This document shows positions 44,301 to 53,009 of a stretch of 64,000 nt of DNA, in pieces. Numbering within the stretch: the first letter of the stretch is position 1; every line of letters begins with the position of its first letter. Below the pieces are notes generated by a model. The model was not told where the DNA came from. It ran no database searches and saw only the letters and a list, made by a program, of their open reading frames with translations. Position numbers and translations under genes: made by a program. Origin of the DNA: Paenibacillus pectinilyticus (GTDB lineage: Bacteria; Bacillota; Bacilli; Paenibacillales; NBRC-103111). The stretch spans positions 62,001 through 126,000 of the forward strand of contig NZ_LYPC01000022.1 in the NCBI RefSeq assembly GCF_001700435.1. Direction: 5' to 3'.

Positions 44301-44532
44301 TGGTTCTATAAAGATAAAAACAGAACATTGCCGCGAAATCACCAATTTTTGTGAAAAAGCGAGGGAAGTAACTGATTTATTTCGCATCAGTGGTGAATAT
44401 AATTATTTGATTAAGGTACAAACCAGATCCATTGAAGAACTAGCTGAATTTCAAGATTCCCTATTAAAGTTCGGACCCTCTAAATCGCATATTAGTTTGA
44501 AAAATATAGTGGAAAACAGGGTGTTACTCTAA
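44299..44532 (+). pseudogene. Lrp/AsnC-family regulator remnant (C-terminal domain only)
   Basis: A frame of 77 codons after a TAA at 44296 encodes AREVTDLFRISGEYNYLIKV, QTRSIEELAEFQDSLLKFG and SKSHISLKNIVENR. This is the C-terminal effector domain (RAM/AsnC) with its Gly-Glu-Tyr-Asp-like motif. The helix-turn-helix half and any start codon are missing. Together with the VOC remnant it is the 3' half of a former divergent pair. Confidence 0.8.
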
Positions 44533-44581
44533 ACTAAAAGGTGCAAATAGATATGTGATCTGGATATTGAAGGAGGTAAGA

Positions 44582-46447
44582 ATGGCCTATACACGTTTGA
44601 TTGTTTTGGTAATAGTGTTTGAAGTGTTAATGACTGTTATAGTCGGAATGGGGATTTACTTTGGATTTTCCATCTTTCCTTATTCTCCGTCATCGTTAAC
44701 TTCATCGGGTACTGCTGTGCAGACTGGCGGATTTCTGGCGACTATTCCCTTATATATGCCATCGCTTACGGACTTGAAAATCCCATACACCTATCTTCAG
44801 ACATGGGATCAGGCTTGGGGAATCGAAGCAGTTCTTGTATCACTGGCAGTCTTGGGGTTGCAGAGTTTTGTGAGAGGTATGTATCTAGGCGGTCTGAAAG
44901 GATGGATTCTGAGCCATACGACAGTTTCTTTACTCACAAATGGGCGTAAATATTTCGGTGGGATGCTTGCATGGTCTATTTTTCAAAGCGTAACAGGCAT
45001 TTTCATTGTTTTATTCGCAAAAGTCTTTATCCCAGTCGGCCTTTTACTTATGATTGCCATACTTTTTTACTCGCTTACGCCATACTTGATGGTCCTCCAA
45101 GATATGACCTTTAGTGATGCCTTATCGAAGGCGCCACGCATGTTTCGCCGTTGTTTCGGCACATTGCTGCCGCTTGCGCTGTTTGCAATGCTATGCACGC
45201 TCGTAATTAGCCTATTTCGGTCACTGTCACCTCCTTGGGGATATGCCGTACCGTTGCTAGCATATTCCTGTATTGGAACTTATCTGATTGGTGAGCTCCT
45301 GCGAAAGCTAGCAGGGAAGTTAACAACACTTGACGGTAAACAGGTATCGGATCAACCATTCGGGGAAGCTCGCACACGTGGGATGGTTAACGTGTTTATT
45401 ATGCTGCTGGTGCCAGTACTCATTGGCGCGGGTATGTTTGTAGCTTCTGGCCGGTTTTTAAGCCTACTTGACATAGGTGATAAAAGTCGTATCGACGGGA
45501 TTTCGTACAATACGAATTTCTCCGATGTCTTCTATGCATCAAAGCAGGCCTATACGGCTTACGAGTGGCAGTCGAAAGATTACAGCATTTCCATAAAACT
45601 TCCAGTCATGACTGGAGAAGAGAAGCCAGATGAACTGCGCGGTATAGCTGACATTACATGGCAGATGGATGAGGAGATTCGCATCATGCAAGGGAATTCA
45701 ACCCGTATTGACGTGCAGTCAGGCTTACATAAGAGCCAGGTCATGTATCGACTTGTCCGTCAGTCTGCTAATAATGGCAGTACCTACTATTCCAGTATGA
45801 ATGGATCTGCATCAATTCTGCCAGGAGGAAAGCGCCCCCGTGAGCCATTGTCTATTCAAATCATGGTTAGCGGAGATGGTAGTCACATATTTGCCTTGCA
45901 ATATCCATCGCGATTTGATGTCTCACGAGTATTTCGAGTTTCGGATGATGGAAAGTATTTGATCCCCGGAACAAGCCCAGTGAATCCTATGGATTTTCAT
46001 GCGTACTGGTTCACCACAGATCAGAATGCAGGCAATGTTTTCGACATACTCGTTGCCAAAAACAAAACGAATGACATAACGACGATAAACCGTGCTTACT
46101 TAGCGCTTGCTTGTGCTATGCAAGAAGGCGATGGACGCATGGTTGTCAAACTGCTAGAGACGATGCGACAGGCTGGTGTCAACGTAACTGCTCCCGACTG
46201 GGATGATCTGACATGGACGGACAACTTGCATCACCGCTATCATGGTGCGACTTTGCCGTTGACCCTGGAGTTGCTGAGCAAAGCTGGCGTACAAGGCAGC
46301 TATGTAAGCCAAGAAATCGTGGATAAAAGCGATGAAAATATCGGTGTATACCGGTTCGAGGTACCGTTCCCGGACGGCATGATTCCAATTACTTATTCAG
46401 AATCTAAGAAAGATGGTAAGTTGCTGTCTATACATGTGTTGGATTAG
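44582..46447 (+). CDS. Membrane protein with extracytoplasmic C-terminal domain
   Basis: A 621-residue protein with about six membrane helices in residues 5-310 (for example LIVLVIVFEVLMTVIVGMGI and WGYAVPLLAYSCIGTYLIGE) and a soluble C-terminal half from about 312 to 621. The first half resembles membrane-embedded transport or assembly proteins (AKAPRMFRRCFGTLLPLALF is like DUF975-type segments), but no family is firmly recognised. ATG with GAAGGAGGTAAGA directly upstream. Followed by the T-box region of argS with no clear terminator. Confidence 0.8.
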   Translation: MAYTRLIVLVIVFEVLMTVIVGMGIYFGFSIFPYSPSSLTSSGTAVQTGGFLATIPLYMPSLTDLKIPYTYLQTWDQAWGIEAVLVSLAVLGLQSFVRGMYLGGLKGWILSHTTVSLLTNGRKYFGGMLAWSIFQSVTGIFIVLFAKVFIPVGLLLMIAILFYSLTPYLMVLQDMTFSDALSKAPRMFRRCFGTLLPLALFAMLCTLVISLFRSLSPPWGYAVPLLAYSCIGTYLIGELLRKLAGKLTTLDGKQVSDQPFGEARTRGMVNVFIMLLVPVLIGAGMFVASGRFLSLLDIGDKSRIDGISYNTNFSDVFYASKQAYTAYEWQSKDYSISIKLPVMTGEEKPDELRGIADITWQMDEEIRIMQGNSTRIDVQSGLHKSQVMYRLVRQSANNGSTYYSSMNGSASILPGGKRPREPLSIQIMVSGDGSHIFALQYPSRFDVSRVFRVSDDGKYLIPGTSPVNPMDFHAYWFTTDQNAGNVFDILVAKNKTNDITTINRAYLALACAMQEGDGRMVVKLLETMRQAGVNVTAPDWDDLTWTDNLHHRYHGATLPLTLELLSKAGVQGSYVSQEIVDKSDENIGVYRFEVPFPDGMIPITYSESKKDGKLLSIHVLD

Positions 46448-46533
46448 AAGGAGAGTGGAATATAACACCGAATTGCATCAAAGAAGCCCACATCGTCATC
46501 CGCGGACCTTGGGAGTTTCAACTGCAATAAGAC

Positions 46534-46562
46534 TTGACAATTCGATAATTCCTTAGTAAAGT
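46534..46562 (+). promoter_or_regulatory. SigA promoter of the argS T-box transcript
   Basis: TTGACA (46534-46539), a 17-bp spacer and TAAAGT (46557-46562). Confidence 0.75.
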
Positions 46563-46568
46563 AGTCAA

Positions 46569-46817
46569 AAATCATATCGAAATATTGATGAATGGGATAG
46601 TAATTCGAACAGACAGTCGCAGCGAGCCGGGTCAGTGGAAGCCGGTACGGATGTTACGAATGAAACGGACCCAGGAAATGGTTTGCCGAAAATAAGTAGG
46701 TAAATCCGGTCAGTCGACCGTTACGAAGCAGAGGGGTTAAACAAGATGTTTAACACTTAGAGTGGTACCGCGGGAATTTATAGCTCTCGTCTCTTAGTAG
46801 AGACGGGGGCTTTTTGT
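46569..46817 (+). ncRNA. T-box riboswitch, arginine specifier
   Basis: The T-box sequence AGTGGTACCGCG lies at 46761-46772 and is followed by a terminator stem, CTCGTCTC pairing with GAGACGGGGG, ending in TTTTT (about 46782-46817). Stem I contains GCGAGCCGGG and AGTGGAAGCCGG elements. In its 3' part, TGAAACGGACCC offers CGG (46666-46668) followed by A as specifier codon, which reads arginine and matches the downstream argS. Uncharged tRNA-Arg would stabilise the antiterminator. Confidence 0.93.
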
Positions 46818-46844
46818 ATTTTCAGAAAAAAGGAGTTGGCCGCA

Positions 46845-48563
46845 TTGATGAATTATAAGCAACATATTGCATCGAAGATTGCTACGTTGCTCACGGGTTT
46901 TGAAGCTCAGGAGATAGCTGCGCTAATGGAATATCCTTCTGATCCAGAGAAGGGGGATCTGAGTTTACCCTGTTTTCGTCTAAGCAAACCACTTAGAAAA
47001 TCACCTCAACTGATCGCCGATGAGCTAAAGTTTGCTCTCCAAGATGAAGAAATCGACTATTCGGAGTCGGTCGCAGGTTATCTGAATATTTTTCTAAAGA
47101 AGGAGCGTTTTGCTAAAACGCTGGTTAGCGAAATTCTAACGACCGGTGATCGTTATGGTTCACAGGAAATAGGGCAAGGAAGCACCGTAGTCATCGACTT
47201 CTCATCGCCGAACATCGCCAAACCGTTCCATGTCGCTCATCTGAGATCTACGGTAATTGGGAATGCACTCTATCAGATCCATGCTTTTCTGGGATACAAA
47301 TGTGTGGGGATCAATCACTTAGGGGATTGGGGGACGCAGTTCGGGAGGTTGATTGTAGCCTACCAACTGTGGGGAAACGAGGAGGCTGTCACGAAAGGAG
47401 CGATTGACGAACTTCTACATCTTTATGTGAAATTTCATGAGGAAGCTGAGCAAGACCCCACATTGGAGGATCAAGCGCGTGCGTGGTTTACGAAAATGGA
47501 GCAAGGCGACGAATCCGCGCTTACCTTGTGGAGATGGTTCGTCGAAATTAGCATCGCCGAATTTCAAAAGATTTACAAGTTATTAGGCGTTCAATTTGAC
47601 GCCTTTACGGGTGAAAGCTTTTACAATGATAAAATGGAACCGATCATAGAGGAGCTTAAATCAAAGCAACTTTTAGAAGAAGATGAGGGTGCTTGGTTAG
47701 TGCGATTGGATGATTATGGCATGGCACCAGCCCTGATGCTCAAGAAGGATGGAAGCTCCCTGTACCATACTCGCGATCTTACAGCAGCGATGTATAGAGC
47801 CGAAACCTATGACTTTGCTAAGGCCATTTATGTGACGGACTACGCGCAAAACTTGCATTTTCAACAATGGTTCAAAGTGGTGGAGCTAATGGGATATGAA
47901 TGGGCAGACAAGCTTGAGCATGTTGCGTTCGGCCGTGTGAGTATTGAGGGCGCAAGCTTATCCACGCGTAAGGGGAATGTGATTAAGCTGGAGGACTTAT
48001 TGCAGCAAGCAATCCAGAAGACATTAGAAATTATCGAAGCGAGAAATCCAGATTTGGTTGATAAAAAGCAAGCAGCTGAGCAAGTTGGCGTTGGAGCTGT
48101 CATTTTTAATGATTTGAGCAGTAATCGCATCAAAGATATTGATTTTTCTTGGGACAGTGCGCTTAATTTCGAAGGTGAAACGGGTCCTTACGTGCAGTAC
48201 ACCTATGCAAGAACATGCAGTGTATGGAGTAAAGCACTCGCTACTTATGGACCATTGAACTTGGCCAACGAACATGATCTCGAGTGGACCCATTTGGCAA
48301 GTACCGAAGCCATAGAGGTTCTTAAACAACTCTATCTATTTATAGAACGTGTAGAACAAGCCATGCTGAAGCTGGAGCCATCTGTGATAGCCCGTTATCT
48401 GATTGATCTGGCACAAGCGTTTAATCGCTTTTATCATGCTTGCTACATCCTTCTCGAGGAGAAACAAATTAGAGAAGCTCGTTTAGCACTAGTAAGCTGT
48501 GTGCAAACCACGTTGCGTAATGGCTTAAAGTTGATTGGTTTACAAGCGCCTGATGAAATTTAA
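46845..48563 (+). CDS. argS: Arginyl-tRNA synthetase
   Basis: A 572-residue class I synthetase. The N-terminal Add1 domain covers about 1-110, then the active site begins SSPNIAKPFHVAHLRSTVIG. The HIGH motif reads HVAH, with Ala in place of the usual Gly. KMSK is replaced by STRKGNV, as is usual for ArgRS. The DALR anticodon-binding domain fills the last 130 residues (PSVIARYLIDLAQAFNRFYH). A TTG at 46845 has AGGAG nine bases upstream; the ATG at 46848 is nearly as likely. Controlled by the T-box. It may be a second ArgRS, because the primary argS of Bacillota often lacks a T-box (inference). Confidence 0.95.
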   Translation: MMNYKQHIASKIATLLTGFEAQEIAALMEYPSDPEKGDLSLPCFRLSKPLRKSPQLIADELKFALQDEEIDYSESVAGYLNIFLKKERFAKTLVSEILTTGDRYGSQEIGQGSTVVIDFSSPNIAKPFHVAHLRSTVIGNALYQIHAFLGYKCVGINHLGDWGTQFGRLIVAYQLWGNEEAVTKGAIDELLHLYVKFHEEAEQDPTLEDQARAWFTKMEQGDESALTLWRWFVEISIAEFQKIYKLLGVQFDAFTGESFYNDKMEPIIEELKSKQLLEEDEGAWLVRLDDYGMAPALMLKKDGSSLYHTRDLTAAMYRAETYDFAKAIYVTDYAQNLHFQQWFKVVELMGYEWADKLEHVAFGRVSIEGASLSTRKGNVIKLEDLLQQAIQKTLEIIEARNPDLVDKKQAAEQVGVGAVIFNDLSSNRIKDIDFSWDSALNFEGETGPYVQYTYARTCSVWSKALATYGPLNLANEHDLEWTHLASTEAIEVLKQLYLFIERVEQAMLKLEPSVIARYLIDLAQAFNRFYHACYILLEEKQIREARLALVSCVQTTLRNGLKLIGLQAPDEI

Positions 48564-48611
48564 TGATATAAAAGATTAATGTCATTAATTAAATTCCAAG
48601 GGCGTATGCAT

Positions 48612-48638
48612 GGAAAAAGGCGGCCATATAAGCCGCCC
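48612..48638 (-). terminator. Terminator of the aldo/keto reductase gene
   Basis: On the minus strand, GGCGGC and GCCGCC pair with a seven-base loop and are followed by TTTTTCC. Confidence 0.8.
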
Positions 48639-48671
48639 AGATCCATACATGTTAACTAACAACATACACAC

Positions 48672-49655
48672 TTACAGACTTAAACTCTTCATGCTTTGCT
48701 CGGAATAGCGATCACCGACAGCTGCACCTTTTGGTGCAATCTCATTGATTTGCTTCAATTCATCTGGAGTTAGGTGAACGTCCAGGGCACCCACGTTTTG
48801 CTCCAAATACGAAATCTTCTTCGTGCCTGGAATCGGAACAATATCATCCCCTTGAGCAAGCAGCCAAGCGAGTGCTAACTGAGCAGGTTCACAACCTTTT
48901 TGCTGAGCCATGACTTGGATATGTTGAACCAATTCAAGATTTTTGGTGAAATTGTCACCTTGAAAGCGGGGAAGAAAACGACGGAAATCGTCCGCGGCTA
49001 GATCTTCGAATTTCTGAATTTGGCCAGTTAAGAATCCTCTTCCTAAGGGACTATAAGGAACGAAACCGATGCCAAGCTCACGACAAACAGGAAGAATCTC
49101 GTCCTCAACATCACGACTCCAGAGTGAATATTCCGTTTGAAGTGCTGCAATTGGATGAATGGCAGAAGCACGACGAATCGTTGATGCACCGGCTTCGGAT
49201 AAGCCTAAATAGCGAACTTTTCCCTCGCGAACAAGATCTGCCATGGCACCAACCGTTTCTTCAATCGGCGTGTTCACATCTACACGATGCTGGTAGTACA
49301 AGTCGATATGATCGACACCAAGTCGCGTCAAACTTGCTTCGCAGGCTGCTTTTACATAATCAGGTCGTCCGTTAATCCCTAAGAATTCACCGTTAGGCCC
49401 ACGAACGTTGCCGAATTTGGTAGCAACTACTACTTGATCTCGTTTCCCAGCGATCGCTTTACCAACGAGTTCCTCATTTTTCCCAACACCGTACATATCT
49501 GCTGTATCTAAAAAGGTGACCCCAAGCTCTAACGCGCGGTGGATCGTGCGAATCGATTCTTGCTCATCTCGTCCACTATAAAAATCAGACATCCCCATAC
49601 ACCCGAGACCAATAGGTGAAACCTCCAAACCGTTTTGACCCAATGTTCTTTTCAT
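48672..49655 (-). CDS. Aldo/keto reductase
   Basis: A 327-residue NADPH-dependent (beta/alpha)8-barrel oxidoreductase. The catalytic tetrad is visible as Asp and Tyr in FLDTADMYG, Lys in VVVATKFG and His in LYYQHRVD. The C-terminal cofactor region has [19 protein letters not shown]. It resembles AKR13-type reductases (IGLGCMGMS start). These act on small aldehydes and ketones. The divergent MerR-type gene and the 19-bp-spacer promoter suggest induction by an aldehyde or similar stress. Confidence 0.93.
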   Translation of the reverse strand: MKRTLGQNGLEVSPIGLGCMGMSDFYSGRDEQESIRTIHRALELGVTFLDTADMYGVGKNEELVGKAIAGKRDQVVVATKFGNVRGPNGEFLGINGRPDYVKAACEASLTRLGVDHIDLYYQHRVDVNTPIEETVGAMADLVREGKVRYLGLSEAGASTIRRASAIHPIAALQTEYSLWSRDVEDEILPVCRELGIGFVPYSPLGRGFLTGQIQKFEDLAADDFRRFLPRFQGDNFTKNLELVQHIQVMAQQKGCEPAQLALAWLLAQGDDIVPIPGTKKISYLEQNVGALDVHLTPDELKQINEIAPKGAAVGDRYSEQSMKSLSL

Positions 49656-49728
49656 CCAACCAACACACCTTTCAAATTTAGAGTCGTATCACACATACTT
49701 GAACATGCCTACTAGGAGGTATATCATG

Positions 49729-49759
49729 ATGATATCAATTAGAGTTAGATCGAAGTCAA
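49729..49759 (-). promoter_or_regulatory. MerR-type promoter of the aldo/keto reductase gene
   Basis: On the minus strand TTGACT (49759-49754) and TATCAT (49734-49729) are 19 bp apart, the over-long spacing that MerR regulators correct. It faces the reductase gene and overlaps the MerR gene's own upstream region. Confidence 0.65.
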
Positions 49760-49793
49760 GTAAACTTTTTATTCTTTGAAAAGAGGGACATTG

Positions 49794-50189
49794 ATGTACA
49801 CCATTAACGAAGTCGCCGTAATCTGTGATTTATCCGTTCATACACTCCGCTATTATGATAAAGAAGGGCTGCTTCCCTTTATTTCACGAAATAAGTCGGG
49901 GAATCGCGAATTTACAGAGCAAAGTCTGGGACTTATCAAAATCATTTGCTGTTTAAAAAATACAGGCATGCCTATTAAGCATATCAAACAGTACGTTGAT
50001 TTATGTATGGTTGGCGAAACGAAGGTGGACGACCGCAAGAAGATGCTGGTTGAACATCGGAGAGAAGTGGCAAAGCAGATGGATGAAATGAGGAAAAACT
50101 TGAACATTATCGATCTCAAAATCGCGCTGTATGAAAAAGGAGATCAGCATGAATTCGCGCATCACCTAGAGCCTGCTCGAAGTGAATAG
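49794..50189 (+). CDS. MerR family transcriptional regulator
   Basis: A 131-residue regulator. The N-terminal winged helix starts MYTINEVAVICDLSVHTLRY and YDKEGLLPFISR, and a long dimerisation helix fills the C-terminus (REVAKQMDEMRKNLNIIDLK). No metal-binding Cys cluster is present, as in AdhR/YfmP-type members. The ATG at 49794 has AGAGGGA six bases upstream. It is divergent from the aldo/keto reductase it probably activates. Confidence 0.93.
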   Translation: MYTINEVAVICDLSVHTLRYYDKEGLLPFISRNKSGNREFTEQSLGLIKIICCLKNTGMPIKHIKQYVDLCMVGETKVDDRKKMLVEHRREVAKQMDEMRKNLNIIDLKIALYEKGDQHEFAHHLEPARSE

Positions 50190-50203
50190 TCCGCTATGAG
50201 GGA

Positions 50204-50240
50204 ATATAAAAAGCACTTGTCCGGAAGGGGACGAGTGCTT
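50204..50240 (-). terminator. Terminator of the coiled-coil gene
   Basis: AAGCACTCGTCC and GGACAAGTGCTT arms on the minus strand are followed by TTTTATATT. It may also act weakly on the merR transcript. Confidence 0.75.
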
Positions 50241-50272
50241 GATCTCACTGAAAACCTTAACTAGAAGATTAG

Positions 50273-50584
50273 TTATTGATCTTCACTTTGTTTTGATTCT
50301 TTCGCTAAATTCTGTTTCAGCGAGGCTTTCTTCGCTAATAATTGCTTTGAGAGATCTCTTTGGAGGCGATCGACGGTTTTGATTTCCTCGTTTAGCTTAT
50401 TAATTCGCGAAAGCTTACTACTTAAATCGCTGTGCGATTGACTTAATTTCATATCCCGCTGGACTTGGATTATTTTAGCTTGTGCTTTTTCTTTTTTCTT
50501 CTTATCGGTGTTCAATTTGAGTTCGATGTCAGCGATTTCTTTCTGAAGCTGATTGACGATTGATTTGGTGAAACTGATGGACAT
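50273..50584 (-). CDS. Coiled-coil protein of unknown function
   Basis: A 103-residue, Lys/Gln/Leu-rich protein that is almost entirely helical (KSIVNQLQKEIADIELKLNT, SSKLSRINKLNEEIKTVDRL), with heptad-like leucine spacing. No signal peptide or membrane segment. The start at 50584 has GGGGTG upstream; a start at 50602 lacks one. It resembles the N-terminal part of effector proteins of ESX-like systems only in being helical, so that is not claimed. Confidence 0.7.
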   Translation of the reverse strand: MSISFTKSIVNQLQKEIADIELKLNTDKKKKEKAQAKIIQVQRDMKLSQSHSDLSSKLSRINKLNEEIKTVDRLQRDLSKQLLAKKASLKQNLAKESKQSEDQ

Positions 50585-50679
50585 GCGGCACCCCGTATTC
50601 ATAATGACTAGCTGAGTTCATATTTTACTATAAAAGCAGCTTTTATGCGAGAATATACCGTTCTGCTCATCCAGCTATA

Positions 50680-50853
50680 TTATTTCCATCCTTTGGCTGT
50701 GATGGTTTGTTTCTTGCGATGAAAGATCTTTTTGAATAAACTAACTTGTTTCTTACGTCTTAGCGTAAGTCGTACACCTTCGATAAGCAGCAAAGACCTC
50801 AGAGAATCGCGACGATTAAGTGTGTGTAATCTTTTGATAAACTGCTCGTCCAT
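50680..50853 (-). CDS. Small basic protein
   Basis: A 57-residue protein, MDEQFIKRLHTLNRRDSLRS then LLLIEGVRLTLRRKKQVSLF and KKIFHRKKQTITAKGWK, with a high Lys/Arg content in its second half. GGGAGG lies nine bases before the ATG at 50853 on the minus strand. The open frame runs on to 51066, but that part overlaps the divergent promoter region and has no site. It may bind nucleic acid or membrane; no family recognised. Confidence 0.6.
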   Translation of the reverse strand: MDEQFIKRLHTLNRRDSLRSLLLIEGVRLTLRRKKQVSLFKKIFHRKKQTITAKGWK

Positions 50854-51064
50854 GTCAATCATCCTCCCGAATGTGTACATACATGTATAAAGAGATGAAC
50901 CTAGTAATCTATCTTTATTATAAAAGCATCTTGTAAAAAAGGTTGTCACAATGTAGCTGTCAAATGCGCAGCTTTTGTCGAAGGTGACTGAAACTTTATA
51001 TGGGGATAATCCAACAACTAAATGAAGGGAAGTTAACACTTCCATAAAGGAGCATACGTGCAGC

Positions 51065-51715
51065 ATGAAATCTCTGGAACAATACTGGAATGAATCTTAT
51101 CAACGGACGGACCTTACGCTTAGATACGATAACTGGCTCGATAAATATGTGGATGCTTATTTTATAAAAGGTGTTACGAGCCTTATTGTAGATTTGGGTT
51201 GTGGCGTCGGGAATAATACGAAATATTTGGTGGAGAGAGGATTTTCTCCGATTGCGTGCGACATTTCTGAAAAGGCGATTAAGAAATTGAACACGTTTAT
51301 GCCAGAAATCGAAGTGCATTGCTTGGATATGACGCAAGGTCTTCCATTTGGCGATCATACTGTCGATGTGCTGATTGCTGATCTGAGTCTCCATTATTTT
51401 GACGAGCGTACAACGAATGACGTTATCCGAGATATTCACCGCGTTTTGAACAAAGACGGCGTGCTGCTGTGCAGGTTGAATTCCATCAACGAAATCGCCA
51501 ATAAAGGTGAGAGTACGCCTAGTCATGAGGCCTATTTATTAGAAAATCAAGGCATCTATCGGAGATTTTTTGATCGCGGCGAAATTGAACGATTTTTTGA
51601 AGAGAAGGATTGGCAATACATCTTTGCAGAAGAATATGAAATGGACCGCTATACGAACAAAAAAATGTTATGGGAAGTTGCTTTGAAGCCGAAGAAAACA
51701 GATGCGAACGGATAA
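51065..51715 (+). CDS. Class I SAM-dependent methyltransferase
   Basis: A 216-residue Rossmann methyltransferase. Motif I is IVDLGCGVGNNTKYL (about 40-54), motif II has PIACDISEKAI, and motif IV/V is DVLIADLSLHYFDERTTNDV followed by RVLNKDGVLL. It belongs to the TehB/UbiE-like Methyltransf_11/25 group. Members detoxify tellurite or methylate small molecules; the substrate is unknown. AAAGGAG lies 13 bases before the ATG, which is rather far. Confidence 0.9.
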   Translation: MKSLEQYWNESYQRTDLTLRYDNWLDKYVDAYFIKGVTSLIVDLGCGVGNNTKYLVERGFSPIACDISEKAIKKLNTFMPEIEVHCLDMTQGLPFGDHTVDVLIADLSLHYFDERTTNDVIRDIHRVLNKDGVLLCRLNSINEIANKGESTPSHEAYLLENQGIYRRFFDRGEIERFFEEKDWQYIFAEEYEMDRYTNKKMLWEVALKPKKTDANG

Positions 51716-51879
51716 GATGAGTTGATCTGCCGAAAAATGAAATAGTCATGAAAAAGCAAAAAGTAGTCAATTTCCGCATGCAAACAGGTAAAGGATTTGG
51801 GGCTAGATAAGCGAACCTAGTATAGTAACGAAAGATGTTCATACACTTCAATCACATGTGAGAAGAAAAGGGGATTCCC

Positions 51880-52896
51880 ATGAAACAACTTGGTATTGCA
51901 CTCATTGGTTGCGGAGCGATTTCCAGCGTACATTTGAAAGCCATTTCAGAAATTCCATCAGTTACCTTAATCGCAGTTGTTGACACGAACGCCGAGTTGG
52001 CAGCAAAGACTGCGGAGACGTATCAATGTCGCTACTATACGGATTATCGGGAAATGCTGAACAATCCTGATATAGATGTTGTACATATATGCACCGCGCA
52101 TTACCAACATGCCCCAATGGCGGTTGATGCCCTGAAGGCTGGCAAGCACGTGCTGACAGAGAAGCCTATGGCTGAGACGAAGGACGCGGCACTGACGATG
52201 TTAAAAGCAGCAGAGGAACATACGCAGGTGCAGCTTGGTGTCATTTTCCAAAATCGATATAACCCAGCCTCTCAAATCATGAAAAAAGCCGTTCAATCGG
52301 GTGAGCTCGGAAACTTGCTATGCTTGAAAGGTATCGTGACGTGGTGCCGAGACGCTTCCTATTACCAAACGGAGTGGAAGGGGAAATGGGCCACGGAAGG
52401 CGGCGGTGTTCTCATTAATCAGTCCATCCATACCTTGGATTTGCTTCAATGGCTAGGTGGCGAAGTCACCTCGATTAAAGGGACGATGTCGAACGATTCG
52501 CTCGAGGGAATCATTGAGGTGGAGGATACGGTACATGCTCATCTCACTTATCACAATGGAGCAACAGCCGTCTTTTATGCGACGAATGCTTATGGGGTGA
52601 ATTCTCCACCGGAGATCGAACTCGTTTTCGAAAAAGGAAAGCTTGTGCTTGCTGGTGATACCTTGTATCAAGTGATCGATGGTGTGCAGACCTTGTTAAC
52701 CTCGCCAGAAGCTAATAACTTAGGCGTGAAGTCGTATTGGGGAATCAGTCACAGCAAGCAAATTGCTGATTTCTATACCCACATTCAGAACGGCCGCAAA
52801 TATGAGTTGGATGGTCCCGAGGGTTTCAAAGCATTTAACCTAGTCATGGATGTTTATGAATCATCGAGATCAGGACAACGGATTCGTTATAGCTAA
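51880..52896 (+). CDS. Gfo/Idh/MocA family oxidoreductase
   Basis: A 338-residue NAD(P)-dependent dehydrogenase. The Rossmann motif GCGAISSVHLKAI is at about 10-22, and AGKHVLTEKPMAET carries the conserved Glu-Lys-Pro (about 91-98). The C-terminal GFO_IDH_MocA_C domain includes GGGVLINQSIHTLDLLQWLG with the catalytic Asp/His region. Members act on sugars, inositols or amino sugars; the substrate is not deducible. AAAAGGGG precedes the ATG. A possible weak terminator follows. Confidence 0.92.
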   Translation: MKQLGIALIGCGAISSVHLKAISEIPSVTLIAVVDTNAELAAKTAETYQCRYYTDYREMLNNPDIDVVHICTAHYQHAPMAVDALKAGKHVLTEKPMAETKDAALTMLKAAEEHTQVQLGVIFQNRYNPASQIMKKAVQSGELGNLLCLKGIVTWCRDASYYQTEWKGKWATEGGGVLINQSIHTLDLLQWLGGEVTSIKGTMSNDSLEGIIEVEDTVHAHLTYHNGATAVFYATNAYGVNSPPEIELVFEKGKLVLAGDTLYQVIDGVQTLLTSPEANNLGVKSYWGISHSKQIADFYTHIQNGRKYELDGPEGFKAFNLVMDVYESSRSGQRIRYS

Positions 52897-52916
52897 TAGC
52901 CCAAATTTAGAGAATG

Positions 52917-52972
52917 GACTGCCGCAGAGGTTGCAAATGTGCAGCTGATGCGGTGGTCTGATTTGATTTTAA
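52917..52972 (+). terminator. Possible weak terminator
   Basis: GACTGCCGCA and TGCGGTGGTC (two G-T pairs) enclose a smaller stem and are followed by TGATTTGATTTT. The long loop makes this uncertain. Confidence 0.35.
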
Positions 52973-53009
52973 GAGGCGGATTGTTGGACTAAATGGGGGA
53001 GGTAATCAA

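Noticed and set aside
50854-51066. N-terminal extension of the small basic protein at 50680
   Set aside because: The upstream part of the frame overlaps the promoter region of the divergent methyltransferase, is Cys/Phe-rich with low-quality composition, and has no ribosome binding site; AGGAGG fits the 50853 start.
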